64,000 bases of DNA from Rhodoferax potami (lineage in GTDB: Bacteria > Pseudomonadota > Gammaproteobacteria > Burkholderiales > Burkholderiaceae_C): contig NZ_JAVBIK010000001.1 in NCBI RefSeq assembly GCF_032193805.1, positions 2,997,001 to 3,061,000 of the forward strand, written 5' to 3'. The notes under the pieces were generated by a model that saw only the letters and a list, made by a program, of their open reading frames with translations, was not told where the DNA came from and did no database searches. Of the stretch, positions 7,084 to 17,889 are shown piece after piece. Every line of letters begins with the position of its first letter. Position 1 is the first letter of the stretch. The position numbers and the translations under genes were made by a program.

Positions 7084-10000
7084 TCAGTATTTCACCCCCA
7101 CCACCTTCACCCGCGCATTCGGCGCCTCCCCAAACATCTCCGGCGCGTACATCGCTTCCACGCGTGAGGGCGGCAGCGAAAACTCCCCTACGTTGTTCAG
7201 GCGGATGGTGTATTCCATCTTCACCACACCCTTGGGCAGGTACTCGTAGTAGCTGCGGAAGGATTCGAAGCTGCGTTCCTCAAATGCCGGCCAACCGTCG
7301 CCCTCGCGTTTCTCGCCCTGAGTGGCGATCTCGCTATCGCGGCCCAGGCCGCTGCCCAGAATCGTGGCGCCGCCGGGCACGGGGTCGGTGATGGCGACCC
7401 AAGTCATATCGGCGCTGGCGTTCACCTCGATGCTGATGCGCAGCACGTCTCCGCGCGTGTAGCTGCCAGCGGGCAGACTCTTGTTGGCTTGTTCCACGGG
7501 GGTGATGGTTTTCTTGATCTGATAGCCCGCAAAGAACGGTGCCTTCAACTGCACCGCCGCTACCGACTGCAACGTGAGCCACGGCTTGCCCGCACCCTGG
7601 TGGGTCACGTTCAAGGTGTCCTTGACCGCACCTTTCTCGGCAGTTTTGCTCCAGGGCAGGAACATGGTGTTGTTCTTCAGGTTACCCGGAGATGCGGGCG
7701 CGCCAAACATCGTGGTCTGGTGTGCAGCGCCGGATGCATCGGTGGTCTTGATGCGTTCCACCTTGCTCCAATCCACGCTCGCAGTGCCCACGCCGCCTGG
7801 GGCGTTTTCCAAGCTCTTCATGCTGGCCTTGGTGCTGCCTGCCACCGGCACCGCTTCAAACTTGGCGCTGAATTTTTCCAGGGCCGAGCCGCCCCACAGG
7901 TTGGCGGTGGTGGTGTGCCACGCTCCGTTTTGCTGGCGGCTGATGAAGCCGTTGGCCAGGCGGCCCATGTCGTCTTTCCAGGCCGGGTCGTCCAGCACGC
8001 TCAAGATCAGGCGCGCGGTGTTCACGTCGCCGTTTTGCATCAGCCACCACCAGTAATCGTCCTTCTCGGTGCTGAAGATCATCTTGGTGCCTTGGTAGCT
8101 AATGCGGCTACGCAGAATCTGGTTGGCCTCGGCCAGGCGCTTGTCGCGCTCGGGCACATCGGTCACTCGCTTCAAGATGTTGAGCCAGTCGATCACCGCA
8201 TGCGTGGGCCACTGGTTGGGCGCAATGGTGATGCTGTTCACCATACGGCCTTGGGCTTTGCCGTAGCGCGACAGGGCTTCGATGGCGGCCAGCTTGCGCA
8301 TGTCCAGGTCTTTGCGGGGGCTCCAGAACTCGCGCTGGATACGGCCTTCCACAAAGGCGATCAGGCCACGCTCCATGGGCGCGCGGATCTCGTCGCTGAG
8401 GGCAAACGCCGGGTCAATGCTTGCAGCCTCATGGGTTGCAGCCAGCAGGTAGGCGGTCAGCGTGTCACTGCCGCGATTGGCCTCTCCATCGCGCGGCGGG
8501 AAGTAGTTGGCCAAGCCATCGCTGTCCAGGTAGCTCGGTATTTGCGCGGCCACGCTTTGCCACAGCTTGCCATCGCGCAGGCCCACGCTCTTGCTGGTCT
8601 TTTGCTCCAGGCAGGCAAAGGGGTAAAGCGCAAACCAGTCTTTCACGCCGGGCAAACCTTCGGCCAGCTTGGGTTGCAGCGCCATCTTCAGGCCGCCACG
8701 GCCGGGCAGAGCATCGGCAGGCGCATTCACGTCCATGGTGAGCGGACCGTCAATCTGTACCAGCGTGGCCTGTTGCACCGTGAGCGGTACGGCAGGCACG
8801 ATGCGTTGGCGGGCCTTCAGCGCGTCTTTGGCGCCGCTGATGGTGTCCTTGGCCTCTATCTCCCACAGGATGGCCTCGTTGCGGCTCAAGGCGAGCTGTG
8901 CGGGAGCAGTCACGTTCCATGCAACCTCACGGGCATCTCCCGCAGGTATATCAATGGTTTGTTGCTCTAAATTTAATAGCGTGGCGCGCGGGGTTACCAG
9001 CACCTTCATGGCCTGCTTGGTGGTGTTGCGCAGGGTCAGTTGGGCACGGTACTGGTCGTCCTCACGCACCAGGGGCGGCAGGCCGCTGATGATCTGCAAA
9101 TCTTGCGTGGCGCGGATGCTGGTGCTGCCGGTGCCAAACAAGCCGGTGGAGGCATCGGCCACCGCAACAATCTTGAAGGTGGTGAGCGCATCGTTGAGCG
9201 GCACGGTCACTTGGGCTTGGCCGTTGGCGTCCAGCTTGAGCGCTGGCTTCCAAAGCAGCAGGGTCTCCAACAGTTCACGCGCGCCGCTGTGGCCGCCACC
9301 GCCACCGGGCGCCACGGCCTTGCGGCCATAGTGGCGCCGGCCGATGATTTCCATTTGCGCGGTGGATGTTTCCACGCCCCAGCTGCGCCGCTGCAACATG
9401 GCATCGAGCAGGTTCCAGCTGCGGTTGGGCATCAGCTCCAGCAGGGCCTGGTCTACCGCGGCCACAGCCACTTCGGCGTTGGCAGCCGGTTGGCCGTTGG
9501 GCAGCTTGACGGTGATGGTGACCTGCGCCTTGCCGCGCACGGCGTAGCTTTCCTTGTCGGCCTTGACGCTCACATTCAGTTCATGCGCCTGCGTGCCCAC
9601 GCGGATTTCGGCAACACCCAAGCGGAAGGCGGGCTTGCTCAAGTCCACCAGTGCAGTGGGCGCCACGTACTCGCGCCCCTCGTACCAGAAGCTGGTCCAC
9701 CACTCGCGCGGAGCCTTGTAGCCCCAGGTGAAGAAGCTGTACCACGGCACCTCGCGCAGGCGGCCGCGCAACACCAGCGCGCTCACATACACGTTGGGCC
9801 CCCAGCCTTCCTGAATCTTCAGGTGGATGGTCGGGTCCTGGCCGTTGAGCTCCACCACCTCGGTGTGAACAATGCCTTCGCGCTCCACGGCTACCAGTGC
9901 CGTGGCAAAGCGGAAGGGCAAGCGCACTTGGAAGTTGGCCGTCTCCCCGGCTTGGTAGCTCTTTTTCTCAGGCAGCAGGTCGATGCGGTCGTTGTTGTCG

Positions 10001-13000
10001 CCACCGAACCAGAGCTCGCCTTGCTTGGTCACATACACGCTGCTGGCGGCCTGGATGCTGTTACCCGAGCCGTCTTTGGCGGTCACCACCAGCTCCACCT
10101 GGCCGGCTTCGTTGACCTCGGTTTCGCACAGCAGCAGGCCGCGGGCATCGCTCTTGCCGGAGCAGACGCTGCCCAGTTCTTTGGTGCTGGTTTTGTTGTC
10201 GTAGGTGTAGAAGCCACCCACCATGCGCTTGCGGGTGGTGGTGGTGATGCGGGCGGTGGCTTTCACCTCCAGCGCCACCCCGGCTTGCGGTTTGCCGGAC
10301 AAGTCCAAGGCGAGCGCGCGGAACTTGATCTTTTGTCCGCTGGAGACCCAGCCCTCGGTCTTGATACCGGCAATCACGCTGGCAGGCCATAGAGTCTGGG
10401 TGCTGCGGATGGTTTGCACTTCGCCGTTGGGGTCGGAGTAGGTGGCTTCCAGCAGCAGGTCTTGCGGCTGGCGGCTCTTGGGCACATCGGCAATAGTCAG
10501 CTTGCCGCCGCCGTTCTTGTCGAGGGTGAGCGGCATTTTGTCGGCGATGACGCGCGCATCCGCGCTAGCGGTGTTTTCTTCTTCGCCGACGTCCGAGCGG
10601 GCTTGCTGCCCCACTTGCGGTGGCGAGAAGCTGAATTCGCTGAAGTCCGCAAAGCTCAGGCCTTTGGCCCGCACCAAGGCCGACACGCGCACCGGCAGGT
10701 TGACGGCGCCGCCGCCAGACACGTAGTTGATCTGCACATCCACCGGCACTTGGGGGGCGTTGACCAAGGGCTTTTTCTCGGTAGGGGTGACACGGCCTTC
10801 GAGCACCGGCAGCCGGAACTCTTCGACCCGGAACTCGCCGGTGTAAAAGTCTTGCCTTTCATTCCCACCGTTGCCACCCGTGAGCTGCACCTGGTAGGCG
10901 CCCAGCTTGGCGCCCTGGGGGATAGAGAAGCTGTTTTCTGCACTCAAGCCTCCGGTGGCGGTTTTGCGCCATTCCAGTGGCAGCGCGTATTGCTGGCCGC
11001 TGCCCATGTGGGTGATGAGTAGGGTGTGGGGCTTGGCATCCGGCAATCCGAAGCCTTTGCTGGTCTGGGTGCGCAGCACGTGCTTCATGGACACGGTTTC
11101 GCCTGCGCGCAGCAAGGTTCGGTCGAAGATGGTGTGGGCGACTTCGTCGGGCAGGGCCTGGCGGCTGGTGGGCACGTTGAAACGCCAAGGCTCAATGCCG
11201 CGGTTCCAGTCGCTCCAGGTGAAGGCCAGGTCTTGCACCGTGCCTTTGCCATCGGCTGCAGGCTGGGCGGCGCGGGCGCTCACAAAGTAGGCGCTGCTGT
11301 AGTAGCCGTCTTCCCCGTTGCAGCGGGGCGCTTGGGGCGACACGCCATTGAGGGTGGCAATGCCTTGGGCATCGGTCTGGCCACGGGCCACTTCTTGGCC
11401 CCGGCAATCGGACACCACCACTTGGGCACCGGACACGGGCTTGCCCTTGTCGAGCGAGGTCACCCAGGCGAGCGCATTCTCGCGGCCCAGCTTGAAATGC
11501 ACGCCCAGGTTGGTCACTAGTGCGGCGGTGCGGACATACATGGTGCGCCCTTCGCCATAGCGCTCGTCCAGTAGGCTGGTGCCCAGCTTTTGGGAGGCGA
11601 TCTCCACCACATGGAAGCCGGGGGGAGGGGAATGCCCACCACCTCGAAGGGGCGCGGGTCTTGGCTTTGGGGCTGGGGCAAGTCCAGCGTTTTGGCGCCG
11701 GGGCGGCCGTCTAAGAGCGAGAGCATGCGCGTTTGCACATAGTCGCGGTCGTAAGGGGTAGACGGCTTGGGCAGCTTGGCGCCCAGTTCGCGGGCGGCCT
11801 GGTTGCGGGAGATATTGGTTTCGTCGTAGCGCAACACCTTGCGGTACCAGGCAATGATGTCGGCGTCCGTCCCCGGCTGGAAGGTGCGCACCGTGCCGGC
11901 AGGCGCCTTGGCCCTGGATTTGTCCTGCTCAGCGTTCAGACCCTTGACCTTGAGCGCAGCTTCGACGTTGCGCAAAGTCACCGGCAGCATGGCCACGCCA
12001 TCGGGCTCGGCAAAGCGCTCCACGATGCCGAAGGGCGAGGCCGCAAACTTGGCCAGCGGCGGCATGGCGGCGGTGGCGGTTTTGAGCGGGAAGCTGTCCG
12101 CATTGCGCAGGGTGCGGCCGGACGCGTCTTTGAAATCTTTGGGCAGCGTCAAGGTCAACTGGGCCTGCTCGGGCAGGCCGCCTTCAAAGCGCACGCTGTT
12201 GACCACGTTGTCTTCGTCACCGCTGTCTTCCGCGAGTACGGGCTTGAACGTGTTCTTGCCGTCACTCAGGCGAATGGCTTGCAGCAGCTTGGCCGACACC
12301 GGCGCATTGAAGCTGAGCTGCAGCGGGCGAATCGGCAGGCAGGCAGCCTGGGCGTTCTCGCGTTCGCAGCTGAAGTTGGCCGCAAAAGGCTCGCGCACCT
12401 GGTAGGCAAACTGCCGCTCCACCGTGTTGGGCACGCCGGGGGTGGTGCCGGTGGCCGGCGTGGCCACACCCTTGCCGAACACCACACTCACTTTGGCCGA
12501 TGACGACAGGCGGCGCGCGCAAGTCATGGTCACATACGACAGCGGGTCAGCTTTGGCGTAGGCAGCCAGCCCTTGGGATTCCAGCAGGGCAGCCCGCTCT
12601 TTGCCCTCGAGCAGGCGGATGCTGATCTTTTCGCCCAGGTCGGATGCCTTGCACCACACATTGGCTTTTACGCTCTCCAGCGTGGCGGGGCCATTGAGCT
12701 CCAGAATAAAGAATTGTTCTTCATCGATGCGGTTGCCCTGGTAGGGCTGGATGCTGCGCACAAACGGGCCACTGCTATTAAATTTATAGCTGCTCGCGCC
12801 CGTAATATCTGCGCCCTTGGGCGATTTGAACCCTGTTTTGACTTGCACCGTGCAGCGCACACCGGGGGGCAGGTCGCGGTCGAAGTCGTAGGCCCACACG
12901 CGGTCGTTTACCCAGCGGCCTGTGCCTTTGGTCACTTGGGCGTCACTGCAGCTCAGGGTGAGCGGGGCTTCGGCCTTGGGGTCGCCGAAGTTAACCGCAC

Positions 13001-13136
13001 TCTCGTCAAACTTGGCCACCAGCTGGCGCACCTGCGCCACTTCGCCCTGGGGCGAAAGGCTGACGATTTGCAGTGCCTGGGCGCTCCAGGCAGAGGCCAG
13101 CCAGCTGCAGGCCAGCGTCAATTTTTTTATTTTCAC
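7084..13136 (-). pseudogene. Alpha-2-macroglobulin family protein, split by one frameshift
   Basis: A bacterial alpha-2-macroglobulin, a periplasmic protease trap. The frame opens at a GTG at 13136 (AAGGGA six bases upstream) with a Sec signal peptide ending AWSAQA. It runs to about 11,620, where the expected GIPLPPGFHVVEIA changes to PPASMWWR. The reading continues in another frame (open from 11610) to the stop at 7084. Adding one base to the six-G run 11620-11625 (C6 on the coding strand) joins the parts into about 2017 residues. The thioester motif CLEQ is present near combined residue 1507, and macroglobulin repeats surround it. It is the only gene between divergent promoters and the PEP-CTERM gene; no pbpC partner is visible. 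The frameshift may be real or a sequence error. Confidence 0.9.
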
Positions 13137-13262
13137 GGTGATTCCCTTAATGTGTTGCCAGCGTAGCCGATAACTTTGCTGTCTCGTTGACCACGGTTCC
13201 GCTCTCTTGACTTCTCCCTTGTGGGCGTCGCATATTGAAGGCAAATTTTTTTGTAATTAATT

Positions 13263-13290
13263 GAATCCGGCCGTGCGCCAAGTACGTATC
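13263..13290 (+). promoter_or_regulatory. Predicted ECF-sigma promoter for the DUF3034-hemoglobin operon
   Basis: GAATCC at 13263-13268 (with a preceding T), a 16-bp spacer, then CGTATC at 13285-13290, 55 bp before the DUF3034 start. The same motif and spacing occur on both strands upstream of the ECF sigma gene and the ferritin-like operon around 18,530-18,609. This suggests that the sigma factor at 17890-18465 controls this operon. The call rests on visual matching only. Confidence 0.6.
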
Positions 13291-13345
13291 TACATCGAGC
13301 AATCTGTTTTGTTTTCACTCCATCACTTTTGAACGGGAGCTGCCC

Positions 13346-14272
13346 ATGAAAATCCGGCTGACCATCATCGCCCTGAGTGCCGCTGCTGCTTGCAGCATGG
13401 CTGTTGCAGATACCGGGAAACTGTTACTGACCGGAGGCGTGAGCTCCATTGATGGAGCGGCCGGCGGTGGCTTGACTCCATGGGCCACCATTGGCACCAA
13501 TGCCACTGCGGGCGAAATGGGGGTATCTGCTCACCTGAGCCGTGCAGTAGTAACCGACTACCAGCTCAACACCATGGGTATCGCGTTCGCGTTCGACGAA
13601 CGCTTTGAAGTCTCTTTTGCGCAGCAAGAGTTCAATGCCTCTCCAGTTACCGCTTTGAACGGTTTGGGCTTTTCGGTTCAAAACGGCCAACGTATCAAAA
13701 TGGATGTTCTAGGCCTGAAGGTGAAGGTGGCGGGCGACGCCGTGCTCGACAGTGACACCCTGATGCCCCAGATTGCCTTGGGTGTTGAACAAAAGTCGGT
13801 CAATGCCGGCTCCATCACACCGGTCTTGGACTTTTTAGGCGCCAAAACCAGCGGTACGGATTTTTATGTCAGCGCTACCAAGTTGTTTTTAGCCAATAGC
13901 TTGCTGGTAAACGGCACTTTGCGTTACACCAATGCCAACCAAAACGGCCTCGTCGGTTTTGGCTCCAAGGCACCAGGAACGAACAGTGCTAGTTGGGTCC
14001 CGGAGTTTTCATTGGCTTACTTGGTCAACAAAAAAATTGCGATAGGCGCGGAGTACCGTGCCAAACCCAATAACCTCCGTTCGCTGGGGCAGGCGGCGAA
14101 TCTGGGCGAAGGATTGCAAGAGGACGCTTGGAAGGACGTGTTTATCGCCTGGGCGCCCAATAAAAACACATCATTGACGTTGGCCTATCTGGACTTGGGA
14201 CGCATTCTCCCCGGCGTCACCTCCAGCCGCAATCAAAGTGGCTACTACCTCTCGGGCCAATTTGCGTTCTAA
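13346..14272 (+). CDS. DUF3034 family outer-membrane-like protein
   Basis: A 308-residue exported protein with a Sec signal peptide (about 1-21, cleaved after SMAVA). The conserved GKLLLTGGVSSIDGAAGGGLTPWA opening marks the DUF3034 family. The rest is made of alternating amphipathic strands and ends in an aromatic residue (SGQFAF), as in outer-membrane beta-barrels. Localisation in the outer membrane is therefore inferred. Function is unknown. A GGGAG box precedes the ATG. The exported hemoglobin gene follows 37 bp downstream, and both appear to share the ECF-type promoter at 13263. Confidence 0.85.
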   Translation: MKIRLTIIALSAAAACSMAVADTGKLLLTGGVSSIDGAAGGGLTPWATIGTNATAGEMGVSAHLSRAVVTDYQLNTMGIAFAFDERFEVSFAQQEFNASPVTALNGLGFSVQNGQRIKMDVLGLKVKVAGDAVLDSDTLMPQIALGVEQKSVNAGSITPVLDFLGAKTSGTDFYVSATKLFLANSLLVNGTLRYTNANQNGLVGFGSKAPGTNSASWVPEFSLAYLVNKKIAIGAEYRAKPNNLRSLGQAANLGEGLQEDAWKDVFIAWAPNKNTSLTLAYLDLGRILPGVTSSRNQSGYYLSGQFAF

Positions 14273-14309
14273 GCGGCGACCCTCCATTTCATTCTAGGAA
14301 GCTCTCACC

Positions 14310-14747
14310 ATGAAAACACTTGTGATCTCAATCGCATTGGTAGCCGCTAGTTTCAATGCAAGTGCCCAAACCGTTGCTCCCGTCAAAAATGACGCGCTTT
14401 ATCAAGCCTTGGGCGGCACCGCTGGCTTGAAGTCACTGATGGATGTGTTTGTGGCAGGTTTGAAGGCAGATGCGCGCATTGGCGACCAGTTCAAAGACAC
14501 CAAATCCTCCTACCTTTCAGAACAGTTGACCAACCAAGTTTGTGTCCTTAGCGGTGGCCCATGCACTTACGACGGCGAAACCATGAAAAACGCACACGCG
14601 GGGCTCAAAATTAACAAAGGTCATTTCAATGCCTTGGTCGAAGTGCTGCAGGTTTCCATGGATGCGCGCAACATTCCATTCAGCACACAAAACCAGTTAT
14701 TGGCCTTACTGGCGCCCATGCATCGGGACGTGATTACCGTGAAGTAA
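14310..14747 (+). CDS. Exported group I truncated hemoglobin
   Basis: A 145-residue protein with a Sec signal peptide (about 1-20, ending NASAQ) followed by a truncated globin domain. The family pattern ALYQALGGTAGLKSLMDVFV is near the N-terminus, and NAHAGLKINKGHFNALVEVL holds the probable proximal heme ligand His96. Most bacterial truncated globins are cytoplasmic, so export to the periplasm is notable. Two cysteines (78 and 85) flank a short loop and could form a disulfide there. Heme-based oxygen, NO or peroxide chemistry is the general role of the family; the substrate here is unknown. It is second in the DUF3034 operon. Confidence 0.88.
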   Translation: MKTLVISIALVAASFNASAQTVAPVKNDALYQALGGTAGLKSLMDVFVAGLKADARIGDQFKDTKSSYLSEQLTNQVCVLSGGPCTYDGETMKNAHAGLKINKGHFNALVEVLQVSMDARNIPFSTQNQLLALLAPMHRDVITVK

Positions 14748-14760
14748 GCCAATTTGCTCC

Positions 14761-14796
14761 CCGTTAAAAAAGCCGCAATAGCGGCTTTTTTAACGG
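14761..14796. terminator. Bidirectional Rho-independent terminator
   Basis: Perfect 16-base arms (CCGTTAAAAAAGCCGC and its complement) around an AATA loop, with a T-run on each strand. It sits between the convergent hemoglobin and diguanylate cyclase genes and can serve both. Confidence 0.92.
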
Positions 14797-14815
14797 GTGC
14801 ACCTGCAGTCCACGG

Positions 14816-15958
14816 TCAGCGTAGTAATGCTTGATTGCGGCCTTGGTGTTTGGCTGCATAAAGTGCAGCATCGGCACGTGCGATGGTTTCATCACGTTCT
14901 TCTCTTGGAATCTGAGCGGTTACTCCGGCGGAGAAAGTCGCTTGAATCGTTGGATTGGACGACCAGTTGACCGGCGTGTTGCACGCGAGGCGCATGCGTT
15001 CCAAGATCTTGAGCGCTTCGTCGGGCGTGGTGTCCGGGAGCAGTAGCATGAACTCTTCGCCCCCCCAGCGGGCCAAAACATCGCCTGCCCGCAAGCAGGT
15101 ACTCAAAATATTAGCAAACAGGCGTAAGGCCTCATCACCCACCTGGTGCCCGTAGCGGTCGTTGATGTGTTTGAAATGATCGATGTCCAGCAGGCAAATA
15201 CACAGCGTTGTATGACCATCATGCCGGCGCTGTAGCTCATAGTCCCACAGTTCGTAAAAATGCCTGCGGTTGGGTAAGCCAGTGAGTTCGTCCCGGGTGG
15301 CCAGTTCGTGCACTTTGCCCAAAGCCAGCCCGAGAGCATCTTTTTGGTGTCTCAGTTTGATGCGAAGCGCACTCAATTGGGCCGCTAGCTTGGCAATAGC
15401 CGGCAGCACCAAGGCAGGCAGCAGAAAGTGGAATAACTCTATCCTGGGCTCAAAAATATGCGGCGCTTGCCAGGTGCATAAGCCGATGCCGATTCCCAGA
15501 CTAAATACCGATAACCAGCCAAGTTGCCAGCAACGGGCCGGCGGTAGTATGAAGGCACCAAAAACCAGTACTAAGGCCATGATCATGGGCATCAAGCCCC
15601 GCGCGGAAGGGTTGATCGCATAAGCCAAGGTTAGGACCACAATGGCAAACACCATTTGCATCAGTGTGAGTGCCGGGTCTTTGAAGCCTTTGGTGCGTCC
15701 GGTGCGAATGGCTAAATAAATGCCGCACTGCCCGACAATGATGAGCACTGCCAGCATAGACGCCTGCACCCAGGAGGCGAGCCCCATCCACACTGCCAAG
15801 GCTTCCAGCAACAGGCACACCATAAACACTGCCGCAGCTCCCAGCGTACGCGCGAGACGGATACGGAGCTTCGGGTCTGTGCCCAACAAAAGGCAGCTCA
15901 GAGAGCTCTGTGACGGAATGCCGTCTGTACTTGGTGGGATCTGGCTCTGCGTTGGCAT
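14816..15958 (-). CDS. Membrane-bound diguanylate cyclase
   Basis: A 380-residue protein. The N-terminal half (about 30-200) has five to six hydrophobic segments, for example VFMVCLLLEALAVWMGLASW and MLAVLIIVGQCGIYLAI. A short coiled linker leads to a C-terminal GGDEF domain (about 215-378) with an intact GGEEF signature near residue 298. It should make cyclic di-GMP at the inner membrane. An RxxD product-inhibition site is not evident. The next gene upstream on the same strand (15986-17038) is also a diguanylate cyclase, 27 bp away, so the two may be co-transcribed. Confidence 0.9.
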   Translation of the reverse strand: MPTQSQIPPSTDGIPSQSSLSCLLLGTDPKLRIRLARTLGAAAVFMVCLLLEALAVWMGLASWVQASMLAVLIIVGQCGIYLAIRTGRTKGFKDPALTLMQMVFAIVVLTLAYAINPSARGLMPMIMALVLVFGAFILPPARCWQLGWLSVFSLGIGIGLCTWQAPHIFEPRIELFHFLLPALVLPAIAKLAAQLSALRIKLRHQKDALGLALGKVHELATRDELTGLPNRRHFYELWDYELQRRHDGHTTLCICLLDIDHFKHINDRYGHQVGDEALRLFANILSTCLRAGDVLARWGGEEFMLLLPDTTPDEALKILERMRLACNTPVNWSSNPTIQATFSAGVTAQIPREERDETIARADAALYAAKHQGRNQALLR

Positions 15959-15985
15959 GGCTGGGCCCCGGTGGTTAGGCAGTGT

Positions 15986-17038
15986 TTAGTCCTGCTTTGG
16001 CACTTGTTGAGTGTCTAAATCGTTGCGTATGCAATTCCGGCCGGAGTGTTTGGCCAGGTACACCGCGCGGTCTGCTTCCATGATGGACTCTGTCAGTGGC
16101 CGATGAGGCATTACGGCCGCCACTCCGACCGAAATGGTGACTGACAGGGGCTCACGGTTCGCTTCCACGGCGACGCGCAATTTTTCAGCCACGATCATGG
16201 CTTTTTCGCGGCTGGTGTGCGCCAGACACACCACGAACTCCTCCCCGCCCCAACGGATCAGGTCATCGTCTTTGCGCAGCGTGTTACGCATCAATTGGGC
16301 AGTTTTTTGAAGGACAACATCACCGACCGCATGGCCGTAGGTATCGTTGACGTGTTTGAAATGGTCAATATCAATCAGCATCACAAACGAGGTAGGGTCG
16401 TTGTCGGATTGACGCTCCATTCGCCGCTCAATGCCCGGCATGGCATGCCGGTTCATGGCCCCGGTCAATGAGTCTGTGAACACGGTGGTCTTGAGTGTCT
16501 TTACCTCTGCCGAGGAGCTCATTACCGAAGAAAACAATTTGCCAAGGGCTTTGAACAGCCCAACGTCCATGTCTTCAAAGTAGTGAGGTGTCCCGGTGTA
16601 CACCACGAATAAGCCCACTTCCTTGCCATCAGGAGATGACAGGGGAACTGCCAGAGAGTTGACGATTCCGTATACGGTGGCTGCCTCTCGCCACGGGGGG
16701 AACGGGGAATCCGCCTCAATCACAAACGATTTGATTTGCTGGCCGCGTAGCACAGAGAAGGCTGGCCCCTGTTCGGTCAAAGGGGTGCGCACGACCTTCA
16801 GGTCTTTGGCGAAGTTGTGAGCCACCCCGGCGTAAACCTGCGGAAAAACGAGCAATGAGTCCGGATGACCGAACCATGTCCATGCCAACAAAATGTGCTC
16901 GCTGGCTTGGCACAGGGTTTCACAAAACGCGGCAACCACAGACAACTCGCCACCGGATTGGATCAAATCTGCCGCACTGGAAATGATGGCTTCCGCGATG
17001 GCGGAGCGTTCTGCAGATACATCTAAAGTCCGGCTCAT
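15986..17038 (-). CDS. GAF-like sensor diguanylate cyclase
   Basis: A 350-residue soluble protein. Residues about 10-170 form a GAF-like sensory domain (FCETLCQASEHILLAWTWFG through VYGIVNSLAVPLSSPDGKE). Residues about 185-345 form the GGDEF domain with VMLIDIDHFKHVNDTYGH and an intact GGEEF motif near residue 263. It should be an active cyclase tuned by a small ligand or redox signal. It lies 27 bp upstream of the membrane cyclase gene and 41 bp downstream of the anti-sigma gene on the same strand, so partial read-through from the sigma operon is possible. Confidence 0.9.
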   Translation of the reverse strand: MSRTLDVSAERSAIAEAIISSAADLIQSGGELSVVAAFCETLCQASEHILLAWTWFGHPDSLLVFPQVYAGVAHNFAKDLKVVRTPLTEQGPAFSVLRGQQIKSFVIEADSPFPPWREAATVYGIVNSLAVPLSSPDGKEVGLFVVYTGTPHYFEDMDVGLFKALGKLFSSVMSSSAEVKTLKTTVFTDSLTGAMNRHAMPGIERRMERQSDNDPTSFVMLIDIDHFKHVNDTYGHAVGDVVLQKTAQLMRNTLRKDDDLIRWGGEEFVVCLAHTSREKAMIVAEKLRVAVEANREPLSVTISVGVAAVMPHRPLTESIMEADRAVYLAKHSGRNCIRNDLDTQQVPKQD

Positions 17039-17079
17039 GGAAAGAAATCCTGTTCGCAGTTGCCTCGTTTTGAATGACC

Positions 17080-17880
17080 TTACAGCATTTTTTGAATCAA
17101 TGCACCTTTAAAAAGCACCGGACCGGTCGGGCCGCCTTCACCCGGGACGCCACCTTTGGGCTCCAAGCTGATGGCCAGGGTGGGCACGTCCCGCACATCG
17201 TTCTCGCCGGCAGTCAAGCGCAGCAATTTTTCTCCGCCCAACACACCCAGCGATTTCGGTCCACTGCCGGGCGGCAAGGCCCAGAGTTGCAGAGACTTGT
17301 CTCCCGCCTCTTGGAAGCCACCAACCCGTTGCAGGGTCAATTTTTTGCTTTTCGGGTCAAAAGTTACCAGCATCGACGCGGCAGCTTGGTTGTCCGCGAG
17401 CACCGCCACGTATTCGATCTGCGGAGTCGCTTGCAGCTGGGTTTGCAGTTTGGCAATCTCGCTGCCCATGTCCTGGCGCAGGTTGACGCCCACTGCAATG
17501 GCCGCCACCGTGGCAAACGCGCTGGCCGCACTGATGCCACGCCAGACGGTAAGACTGCGCAGCCAGCCTGTGAACGGCACCGGCTTATCGTTGGCTTCGG
17601 CAGTTGCCGCCGCGGTGCGACGGGCATAGAGCTGGGCTTGCTCGCGGTCAGCCTTGACGAGGTTGTCAATGCGCGTCCAGACGGCAGAGTCGGGTTGCAC
17701 GCTGGGTTGCAATTCGTTGATGCTGGCAAAACGGCTTTGCCAGATCAGGGCAGCAGCGCGCACCGGCGCTTGTTCGCGGGCCATGGCCTCAAAGCGGCGG
17801 CGTGCACCGCCACGCAGAGTGCCTAAGGCGTAGCTGGAGGCCAGTCGCTCCAGCAGTTCAGGGTGTTGATGAATTTTCAT
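17080..17880 (-). CDS. RskA-type anti-sigma factor
   Basis: A 266-residue single-pass membrane protein. The N-terminal cytoplasmic anti-sigma part (about 1-95, LASSYALGTLRGGARRRFEA) lacks the HxxxCxxC zinc motif. One transmembrane segment follows near 115-132 (GISAASAFATVAAIAVGV), then a periplasmic RskA C-terminal domain with QLWALPPGSGPKSLGVL. Proteins of this family hold an ECF sigma factor at the membrane until regulated proteolysis. It begins nine bases after the sigma gene stop, so the pair is an operon. The input signal is unknown. Confidence 0.88.
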   Translation of the reverse strand: MKIHQHPELLERLASSYALGTLRGGARRRFEAMAREQAPVRAAALIWQSRFASINELQPSVQPDSAVWTRIDNLVKADREQAQLYARRTAAATAEANDKPVPFTGWLRSLTVWRGISAASAFATVAAIAVGVNLRQDMGSEIAKLQTQLQATPQIEYVAVLADNQAAASMLVTFDPKSKKLTLQRVGGFQEAGDKSLQLWALPPGSGPKSLGVLGGEKLLRLTAGENDVRDVPTLAISLEPKGGVPGEGGPTGPVLFKGALIQKML

Positions 17881-17889
17881 GGGGTGCCT

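Noticed and set aside
7489-8970. 493-codon open frame antisense to the alpha-2-macroglobulin gene
   Set aside because: Shadow of the large minus-strand gene; no recognisable protein.
11517-11610. Two separate overlapping genes instead of one frameshifted macroglobulin gene
   Set aside because: The second frame has no signal peptide or binding site and continues the first protein exactly, so one broken gene is the better reading.
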